In this document: positions 1 to 10,400 of the stretch, in pieces
Numbering within the stretch: the stretch's first letter is position 1
Layout of the letters: every line of letters begins with the position of its first letter
From: Clostridia bacterium
GTDB lineage: Bacteria; Bacillota; Clostridia; TANB77; CAG-508
Direction: 5' to 3'
DNA: 41,577 bases
NCBI GenBank assembly: GCA_017528375.1
Contig: JAFXOY010000110.1
Span: 1-41,577, forward strand
Program-made: the position numbers and the translations under genes
The notes under the pieces: generated by a model
The model's input: the letters and a program-made list of their open reading frames with translations, nothing else
The model's database searches: none
What the model was told of the DNA's origin: nothing

Positions 1-1143
1 ACAACGACGACCACAACAACAACGACCACCACAACAACTTCCACCACAACCACAACCACAGGTTCATGGACACCTCCTCGCAAAGAGGACTTAGTTCACG
101 ATGACAAGCAGATACCCGATGACACATACGATATACTTCTGAACACAGCTAAGCTTTTCGGAATCGACAAATATGAAATCATATGGTCTGATCACCCCGT
201 AGAGTACGGCTATGTAGATCCAGGTTTATATTTCTGTGAGCGTAACGGTATTGCGTACGGTTATGGAGTTCAGGTAGCTCCTAGCACAGACGTGCAGACA
301 GTTGCCGAGAACATGAAGAAGTTGACAGCATCTCAGTATAAGAAGAACGACTACATTCTGTATCGTCCTTTAGTTGCTGATGATAATCTTGATTATGTAC
401 TTGAGAACTTCGGTTCTGCAGAGGGTGCATACAAGGCTGAGACTAATGTTGTTATGAAGCTTAAAAACATCGTGGAACCAGCTACAAGCAAGGATAATTA
501 CAATTATTATCTTAGTGAGTTAGATTATTCTAACATCTACAATTCATTTGAGTTTATGAATTGGTACTTAGTACCCATAGACGATAATGGACAGAAACTT
601 GAGCTTGCTTATACTAATAACACTTATAACGTAAATGTAAGTGCAGCTGTAGAAACAAAGTATTGGTTCAGCAATGAAACATTGACAAGCGGTGGAGCAC
701 CTATTGAAAGATTTTGTTTTAATGAGTATATAAATACTGCAAAACAATTCAATATAGATGCTTTTAAGATTGTCTATAATGATTCAACAGAACCCGTATT
801 TTACAGCTTCATAGGTAAAGGTTTATCACTTGCATGTCCTAGCGAAAATGTTGCTGTTCAGATTGTGCACGGAGAAGATATAACCAAACTTATAAATCTT
901 AAGGAATACTGCCTGAAGATAACCAATGGAGATGAAAATCTTGCAACTATACGTTATAACGAATATGTTAATAACAAATGCTGGTATTGGACATTAAAAG
1001 AAAATGACAAGTATTTTAGTGTCGATGGAAAATATGCATTTTATGATAATAGCGGATTAGATGACTACACAAGTTACATCATGGTTCCTCTCAAGGAAGA
1101 CGGAAGTGAAGATCTGAGAATCTATATAGACTCAGAAAGCTAA
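1..1143 (+). CDS. Secreted-type protein with poly-Thr linker and two tandem homologous domains (5' partial)
   Basis: The frame is open from base 1, so the gene begins outside the window; a GTG at 292 is internal. The visible 380 residues begin with about 20 residues that are almost all Thr, followed by GSWTPP. This is a typical extracellular linker. Two related domains follow, roughly residues 38-205 and 234-378. Both contain an NTAK-F-ID segment (NTAKLFGID and NTAKQFNID) and end with a similar strand (WYLVPIDDNG and YIMVPLKEDG), so I infer an internal duplication. I recognise no family. The first 500 bases are clearly less AT-rich (codons such as CCC, CGC, TTC, GAC) than the rest of the window, which suggests transfer or a different expression class. 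An intrinsic terminator follows 7 bases after the stop. An extracellular location is inferred from the Thr linker only. Confidence 0.75.
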   Translation, partial: TTTTTTTTTTTTTSTTTTTTGSWTPPRKEDLVHDDKQIPDDTYDILLNTAKLFGIDKYEIIWSDHPVEYGYVDPGLYFCERNGIAYGYGVQVAPSTDVQTVAENMKKLTASQYKKNDYILYRPLVADDNLDYVLENFGSAEGAYKAETNVVMKLKNIVEPATSKDNYNYYLSELDYSNIYNSFEFMNWYLVPIDDNGQKLELAYTNNTYNVNVSAAVETKYWFSNETLTSGGAPIERFCFNEYINTAKQFNIDAFKIVYNDSTEPVFYSFIGKGLSLACPSENVAVQIVHGEDITKLINLKEYCLKITNGDENLATIRYNEYVNNKCWYWTLKENDKYFSVDGKYAFYDNSGLDDYTSYIMVPLKEDGSEDLRIYIDSES

Positions 1144-1150
1144 CACAAAC

Positions 1151-1182
1151 AAAAAACCAACTCTTAATAGAGTTGGTTTTTT
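1151..1182 (+). terminator. Intrinsic terminator after the Thr-linker gene
   Basis: An 8-bp stem (CCAACTCT / AGAGTTGG) with a TAAT loop is flanked by A6 on the left and T6 on the right. It lies 7 bases after the stop codon and could work in both directions. Confidence 0.9.
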
Positions 1183-1255
1183 ATTTGTGCCTAAATTCTT
1201 CAAAAACAAGTTTCCCTAAGTGAAAATAAAATTTAATCAATATATTACAAAAAAA

Positions 1256-1262
1256 TGTCGAA
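1256..1262 (+). promoter_or_regulatory. Spo0A-box-like heptamer TGTCGAA upstream of giant protein 1
   Basis: TGTCGAA is an exact match to the core 0A box (TGNCGAA). It lies about 100 bases upstream of the -10 box at 1361. The same heptamer lies upstream of the genes at 15652 and 30827. A heptamer alone is weak evidence, because a few chance copies are expected in a window this size. A second shared word, TCCGTAAA (1301-1308), recurs at 15550-15557 in the second giant gene's upstream region with similar spacing. Confidence 0.35.
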
Positions 1263-1338
1263 ATTATAATCTAAATGTAATAAAAGAAAATTTCGCAATA
1301 TCCGTAAAGAAATTGAAAAAACTGTAATAATAGTAGGC

Positions 1339-1366
1339 TTGAAACGAAAAATTATTTAGCTATAAT
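1339..1366 (+). promoter_or_regulatory. Sigma-A promoter of giant protein 1
   Basis: A -35 box TTGAAA (1339-1344), a 16-base spacer and a -10 box TATAAT (1361-1366) lie 46 bases upstream of the ATG. The AGGAGG ribosome site at 1398-1403 decides the start at 1413. A TTG at 1395 overlaps this site and is not the start. Confidence 0.75.
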
Positions 1367-1412
1367 AAAAGACAGTAATACAAAAAATCAATTTTTGAGG
1401 AGGAAAAAACTT

Positions 1413-4400
1413 ATGAAAAAACTAGAAAGGAACACAATCGCAAAAAAATTACTTGCAATATTGTTAGTAATCGCAACAATATTACCATATTTTCCAATGT
1501 CTGTTTTTGCAGATAATGAAAGTAGTGCAGGTAATTCAAGTATCCAATTTGATGCAAAATGGGATAGCTTAAGAGAAGTAGAAGTAGGAACAACAAATGA
1601 CACATTTGGTTCAAATTATACTTTTACACTTAATGGTTCATCAACTGGATTCCAAAATGTACAATTATTATTGGAGACAGATAATGCAGCAGGAGCAAAC
1701 GACACCATTACAGTAAGAGGAATAACTGGAGCAACAGCGCAAACAAGTGAGGGTACCGGATTTGCTGTAATCAATTTTGGAAACATAAACCAAGGTCAAG
1801 AAATAGGAGGACAAGTAAGTGTTAAGTTTGTTAATTCTGAACAAGTAACAAGAAAATTAACAATAACTCTAACAGGTACATACACTGATTCAACAGATGG
1901 TACAACAAAGAGTATTAATATGAAGAAAGAATTAACAGCAACAGTAACACCTGCAACTGTAACAACTCCATATTTAGCAGATATGACTTGGCAAGATTAT
2001 TATTCTAATGGAATGACAAGATATAAAACACCTTCATTAGTACCAGACAAAACACAAATTAGTGGAAACTTTGGGCAAAATATAGGTTTTTATACAAATA
2101 ATTTTGAAGCAACATATCCTATTAAAGTATATTCTTATGAAAAAACTCAAGAATTGAAATTAGATGTAACAATAAACCGTTATACAGATAATGTAAGTAA
2201 ATTATCAGATGGTTATACAATTGATTGGAACGGATTAGATACAGATTTAGGAACACCAACTGTAACAACTAATGATGATGGTTCAAAAACATATACATTT
2301 ATAAAAGGAACAGATAATGGCTCATATAATGGTGCAACAGCATTTTCATTAAATAAAACATATGATATAAAAATTACATATGATACACCAAATACTGATC
2401 CTAGAAATTCAAATGCTGAGTTTAGAACATTTGTAAGTTTTGAATCTGATTTAAATACAGTAGGATACAAGTTAGAAAAACAATACAATCAAAATGAAAC
2501 AGCTGAAAGATTAACTACAAATAGAAAATTAACAGATACTAGAGGTATTAATTTATATAGTTATACACCAGGTGAAAATGCTTGGATTTCTGTAAATGCT
2601 TCATCAAGCAAGATAGGTAGTTATAGTAAAATTACAAGTTCTGTTAGAGACAATCTAAAAAATGGTCAAACTGTAAATGTAAATGCTGATATTTACATTA
2701 GATTTATAGATGGAGTTAAAGAACAAAACGAAACAGGATATATTAATCTTGCTCAACCAAAACTTACTTATATTGGTGATGATGGTAGAATAAAAACATT
2801 AATGTTAAACGCAAATCAAATGAAAATAAAAACAGTCAGCAAATCAGATACAAATAGATATGATAGTGAGTTTGTTTATGATTCAACTGCAACACCATTT
2901 GATTCAACATATACAGCAAGTGATAGTGTAAATGAATTTACAATTAAATTAAATAATTTTGTTTCTGAAGCTAAGCCAGTTGCTAACTATTATTTAGATT
3001 ATGATTTGAATTTATCAGATTCAGGATTATCAGCAACAGAAATAGAAAACATTCAAAGTTTATCAATTAACTTCACAACAAGTAACTCTGCATTTATTCA
3101 AGGTGAAGATTCATTTATATTAAATAAAGAAGTTATAATGTCAACAAATAGATATTCATACATGGAAATGGAATTAGAAGGTGATTTTGATACAACATCT
3201 GAAAAGCTAAATAAAGCTGAAGAAAAAACAATAAAATTAAAAATGTTTAAAAATACAGATGTTATGTATGATACAGAAACAAGTAGAAATTACGTGGTAA
3301 ATGAAAATCCAATTTTCTATGTGGAATTTCCTAACAGTGGAAGCAAATATGAATATGATATAGACCCAGATGATATAACAATAACATCTTCATCAAATAT
3401 TCAATTAGATGAAGAAAATATTGATTTGGTAACAATAGAGGGAAGCGATTATTTAGTAATTCCTTGTATTGGAACATATGAAAGTTATAATGATAGAGAA
3501 GTAGATATTAGCATTAAATTTAATAGAACATTATTAGATGCTTCAAGTACAAAAACATATATTCATACTTATATGTTAACTGATAATGACAACTATTTTA
3601 GAGAATCAAGAAATGTAAACGAATTTACTAAAGCAAGTGGAGACGAATCAGATGTAGCATATTTAGCAACTGGTTCATTTAATGTCGTTGGTATTAATAA
3701 ATTAGAAGCGGTAACAAGAGTTAGTACAAAAGGAAAGATTTATGAGCCAAATCCATCAGATGGTATAAATAATGACGAAACAGAAAAAGAATTACCATTA
3801 ATTATTAATTCAAATCAAACAGTTACATATAGTTCAGCGATAAAAAGTCAAAATGATACAATAAAAAATGCAACAATATTAAGTAGATTACCAATAGCTA
3901 ATAATACTGATATGGAGCATACTAATATTCAATTAATAGAAAATGATTATGAATTACCACAAGAATTCTATGAGAATCATGCAAATAAAATAAATGGAAA
4001 TGCTCAAGGAAGTCCTGTAACACAAACAAGCTTGCAAAATTTAAATATTGTAGGTGTTTATAAGAAAATAACTTCTGGATCTGTTGAAGAATCTGCATTA
4101 GACCAATCAAAATACAAAATCTATTACACAACAGAAGCAAACGCAACATTTGATTCAACATCATTTGTAGAATATGTACCAGGTGGAACAAACACAGATT
4201 TTGCAAATGCAAAAAATATAAAAGTAGTAATAACAGATCCAACGGAAACTCTTCAATCTGGTCAATCATATGTGTTTAAATATGAAATGACAATGCCAGA
4301 TGCACCAGGTATGGTTGGTGCTGAAACAGCAGTACAATATACAAAATCTGACAACTCAACAAATACATTATATTCACCAGCAGCTTATGTAATCAACGGA

Positions 4401-7400
4401 GATGAAAGCGCAACAATAAATGTACAAAAAACATTCGAAAATTACCCAGCAGGAGTTATACCAGAAGCATATGGAGTAAATAGCCTAGCAGGAATTACAT
4501 TCAAATTACAATATTACAATAAAACAACAAAACAAAGAGAATTCCTAAAAGATTCAAGCAATAATGATGTAACAGCTGTATCAGATGCAACAGGTAAAGC
4601 AACATTTGCTAGTGTTCCTGCAGGAAGATACTTCTTATATGAAGTAACTGAATTTGCTAACTATTCAGGAATTGGAAATGTTAATATTATTAATGCTGGA
4701 TTAGGTGAAACAATAAATTATACAGCAGATAATAAAGTAAAACGTGGAAATATTACAATCAACAAAACATGGCAAGGAGCAAATGAAACACAAGGCCCAG
4801 TAACATTTAGAATAAGCAGAGTTAATGCTGAAAATGAGACTTTATCATTTACTCCAATGACTATTACAACAGACGACAATGACCAAGCATTTGTTAGAAA
4901 TGTACCATATGGAACATATTCAATAACAGAACAAGAAGGTCAAGTTGGATGGGTAGCAGAAGAGGCAAATAAACAAGTAACATTAAATGCTGAAGAAAAA
5001 ACAGTAGAATATAAAAACGTTCCAGGAAAAGCAACATTACAAATAGTAAAAACAGTACCAAAAAGTGAAACTGTTGATGGATTATCTTTCAAAGTAGTAG
5101 GACGTAGTTCTATGAAAAAACAAGACACACTAAACATTGATGTAAATTCAGTAATTACATTCAAAATTGGTGCAAATGATAATCCTGCTAATGTAACAAT
5201 AGAAAAATCAGAAAATGATACAAAAGCTACAATTACAATAACAGACTTGTACTTAGGATACTATACAGTAGAAGAAATTGACATTCCAGTTATTGAAGGT
5301 ACAGATGATGTAACAAAATATGTTGGAGTAGGAGATAACATAATTTTAAGTGAAAATGGTGGAACTGGAGTTATAAACTTAGTAAACAACCATAAATATG
5401 CAAAAATTGTTATTAACAAAACAGCTAAATTAAAAGATGGAGATCAATATTATAATATTTCAGATTTAAGCGGATTCCAAGTAAGAGTAACAGGACATTC
5501 TTTCTATGATACAACAAAACAAGTAAATGAATTACTTACTTTAGATGAAGACGGATATGCTGAAATAGAACTTGAAGTTGGTAAATATACTGTAACAGAA
5601 GTTCCAGTAGATGGATATACAGCATATTATGGACCAGAGGGATCTAGAACTACAACACCACAAGAAATTACATTAAAAGAAAACAATGAAACTGTAACAC
5701 AAGAAATTTATAATGAACACACAGGTGTTGGATATGTTAGAGTTGAAAAAACATTAGAAGGTGTAACAGATCCACAAGAAGTAATAAATAAAGGAATCAA
5801 ATTTGCCGTTGTTGGTAGAAATGTTGCAAATGAGCAAATTGGACAAACAATAGAAGGTACATTAAAAGGTGTATTAATTGAAATTAATCAAATTGATACA
5901 GAAAAGAATGTAGCATATGGTATTTCAGGACCTATTTCAGTAGGTGGAGAATATGAATTACAAGAGGTTGAAAGCACAATTCCAGATTATTATGAAGCTT
6001 ATGAACCAACAGAAATTCAAGTAACTACTGCAAATATACAATCAAATCCAAATGTTGTAAACATTAATAACGAAAAATCTAGAGGAAATCTAGAAATGAT
6101 AACAACAACAAATCCAGAAGGTGGACCTTTAACAGGAATTCAATATAGTGTAACACCAGTTAAAATTAATTCTGATGCTACATATACAGCAACAGGAACA
6201 GCTCAAATTGTTGATGGAAGCAATGATGCAGCAGATGCAAGTTTTGCTAAACTTGAAAACATTTATGCAGGATTCTATGCTGTAGAGCTAGTTGCAGACT
6301 CAATTCCAGAAGGATGGAAAGGTGATGTAAAACAAATTGTTGAAGTTCCAAGTTATAATACAGGATATGCAAACTTTGAAATAACACAAAAGAAACAAGC
6401 TAGAGATAATAAAGTAACAATCAAAAAAGTTTTATATGATGAAAATGATGAGATTGCTACAAATGAGTACATTGAAAATATGCAATTAAATACAAATGAA
6501 AGCTTTGAAGTAAAAATTACAAATGTTAATACTAGAGAAGAATACTATGTATTTACATCAGTAGCTAATCCAGGAGTAATTACTGGTTTAGATGCTGGTA
6601 CATATACAGTAGAAGAAGTTTACAAACCTAAATATACAACTTTAGGATACAACGAAGAAGTTGTAGTTCCACCAAGTATAGATGATGGAACAATTGAACC
6701 ACAAGTTGCTAAACAAGCATTAGAAAATGCAACATTTACAATCGAAGAAGAAGGAACAACAATTAAAGATGTAACTTTAGTAATTGATAACAAAGTTAAC
6801 AAAGACTTTGGTTTCGGTGGACAAGATTCTAAAGACAACTTAAGTAAATTAGATGTTGAAGAACAACAAGAAACATTTGTAACAAAAGCTGTAATTTATG
6901 TTACAGATGAAGAAAATAAAGCAATTTCAGGAGTTAAATTCCAATTATTAAATTCAGCAGGCCAAGTTGTTACATTAACAAATATGGGATCTGAATTTGA
7001 AATATTTGATAGAAAATTAACAATAAAAGGATTACCAGCTGGTGTATATACTTTAAGATGTACACAATATCCAGAAGGATATTTAAAACCAGATGATAAA
7101 GAAGTTGTAGTTTACAGTGATGCTACACAAGTAGTAAGAGTTGAAGTTCAAAAGAACATTCCTCGTGGAAGCATTACACTTTCTACAGTGTTCTATAAGA
7201 AAAATGGAGAACCAAGATATGTTACACGTTCAGAATATAAAGTTGTAGATCATGCAACTGGTGAACTTGTAAAATTCGTAAGAACTCCATCAGGAAACTA
7301 CAAGAAGAGTAACTCACCAGAAGCTTCACCAATAATTACATTAAAAGCTGGACCAGTTGAATTACAAGGTTTAGAATTAGGTGATTATGAAGTTGGTATT

Positions 7401-10400
7401 GTTGGAGTTAAGAAAGGTTACGGAATTATCAAGGATGAACCTGAATATGTAACTGTTGAAGAGAATGTAAGTAAGAATGTTGTAACTACAGTTGTTGACA
7501 GAACTATAACTCAAATAGATGTTGGTGTTACATCAACATCATATGTAGATGTTAATGGAGATTTATATATTGTAGGTTACTTTGGAGATACACAATATAA
7601 TAAATTTGAAAAAATTAATTTCCCTGAAAACGTAAAAATTGCAAAATATTATCAAGCTTCTGATAATTTAGTTGCAATTGATACAAATGGAAAAGCATGG
7701 TTCTTTGGAAAAGAAAATTATGACAAAACACTTTCTTATTATCCAAACCTTGAAAACAGTATGTACAGAACTATTGATGGTAAACTAAATATTATGAAGT
7801 GCTTAAGTGATGAAGGTACATTAGCAACAGCTTATCAAGAAGGTGTAAGATTTGTTGATGTAGTAAAACAAGGCGAATCAACACTATTATTAGATAATCA
7901 AGGAAGAGTATGGGGATTAGGAAAAATAAGTGGAGACGGGAATAGCAATGAGATAGCTGAAATAAAACCTATACAAGAATTTATTGATAACGGTGTTAGA
8001 GTTGCTAAGTTCGCAAAAGTTAAACAAAGTTACGGTGATAGTGGTACTTCTAATGAAAACTGTTATGGTGTAATAGATACATCAGGAAAACTTTGGATAT
8101 GGGGAAATGCTTCTTCATATTTATTAGGAACATCATCATATGTTCCAGTATGTATTTCAGATACAACAGATTTAAATAATGTTGTTATAAAAGATGCAGC
8201 AATTGGAAAATATTTTGCTTTAGCACTTGATGAAGATGGTAATATTTGGTTATGGGGAAATAATTCAGATATACAATCAACAATTCAAGGTGGAACTCCT
8301 CAATCTGAACCAACTCTATTAAGCCCAGCAAATTTCAACGGAGCAAAAATTAAAGATATAGCATGTGGATATACAGAAAATTCTTCTGTTGTAGCTGTTG
8401 TAGATGAATATGGAAAAGTATGGACATGGGGTGTACAAAAATATGGTGAATTAGGTTATGGAGCTATAAATAGTAATTTCTCTATTCCAAGACCTTCATG
8501 CATATCAACAATTACAGCAAATGAAGATACTTTAAAAGATGCAGAAGTTACAAATATTGTTATTTCACCTTATGCTTCTTCTAAGAGAGTTGGAACAGAC
8601 TATGAATACGGTGCACATGTCGTAGCATTAGACAAAAATAATAGATTATGGGCATGGGGAGGTTCAAATAGTTCTGGATCAGCAGGACAAAGTATGACAC
8701 CATATGTTCATAAACCACAAAGATTATATTCAATTTATGATGAACACTTAGAATATAACTTAAGATTTAAGAAAGTATTTGGTAATACTTCTGACCATCA
8801 TTATGCAATTGATGATGAAGGAAGATTATGGGTATGGGGAAATAATGCTAATAACGAATTAGGTTTGAACTCTAGCAATATTGAAGTTCCTACAATTGTA
8901 GAAATTCCTGGAAACCCAGAAATTAAGAAAGTTGATGTAACAAATAATAATGCTATTATATTAAGTGAAGATGGAAGAGTGTTTATATGTGGATATTATG
9001 GTTACACAGGTGATGGACAATATAAACAAAGGATTGCTATTACTGAAATAACAAGTAACTTTAGTAGTGATATCATAGATGTTGCAACTACAGGATCTTC
9101 ATACATTGCACTAGATTCATCAGGTTATGTATGGACATGGGGAGATGATTCTTGTGGTGCAATTGGAAGATCAAGTAATACAGGAACAATATATCAGCCT
9201 TTAAGAGGAGATATAGTAAAAATTTCTTCAGATGACACTAATGGATTTGCTATAACTAATGCTGGAAAAGTAATAAAATGGAGTGGAACATCAAGTCCTT
9301 CAAACTTACAATCAAGTAGTACATTTATTGACATGGTAGGAGACTATATGTTAGATAGTAATGGACATGTGTGGTACTATAATGGAACTTCTGTATTAGA
9401 GCCAGTAACTAGTTCAACATCACATAATTTAAATAGTAAGTATAATGATTCTAAATATAAAATAGTAGAAATGTTTAAAGTTTCAAATAGAGACAGTATT
9501 ATGTTAAAAGATTCTAATGGAGATTTCTGGTATCAATCATCTTACAGTGATGCAACTAAATTAGATACAGGAATTGAAAGTATTATAAGTGTATCAAACG
9601 ACTTATTAGTTGATAAATATGGACAAATCTGGAGTTATGATGGTAGCACAGCAACAAGTATAATGGCAACAACTAAAGTGGAAAATCCTGCATATGGATT
9701 AAAATTTGATCACTTAATTGCTAATAATTTATTAGCAGGTAAAAATAATAAAATCTATAACAGAACAGATTTTGCTGAAGAAACAGAAACTACTTCATTA
9801 TGGACAGATACAAAAGACACATTAAGAATTGAAGGTAAAAAAATGGTAGCTTCATATGGTGGAAGTAATTATAATTATACGAATGCAACTGTTTATCTTG
9901 ATGAAAACGGTAAGTTATGGTGGTATAATTCTTCAAATGGTTATGGAGGAACATATATCAATAAAACATTAACATGTTTAAATGATGAAGGTTCTGCTTT
10001 ACACGGAGTAAATATAAGTAAAATATATGGATATAAATATAATAATACTACAGAATGGTATACATTCTTTGCTTTAGATGATTCAGGAAATGTATATTCT
10101 TGGGGAGCTAATTATAAAGGACAATGTGGAAATGGAAGCACTACTCATGTTTTAAGCCCAGTAAAATTGAATATAACAGGAATAAAAGAAATAAAAGGCT
10201 TTAGCTATGGTTCACAAGGCTCAAGTTTTGCAGCTATCGCTAATGATGGAAGTGTTTATGTATGGGGCGAAAACTCAAGAGGATTATTAGGAAATAGCTC
10301 TACATCAAACATTACTACACCATACAAGATTAATCTTGGTGAAGGTATAAAAGTAAAAGATATTGACCTTGACAGTTTTAGCTCTTCTAATAATGCATTT

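Noticed and set aside
1395..1412. TTG start for giant protein 1 (and likewise TTG 15634 for giant protein 2)
   Set aside because: The codons lie on or before the ribosome site; ATG 1413 and ATG 15652 have proper spacing and begin normal signal peptides.
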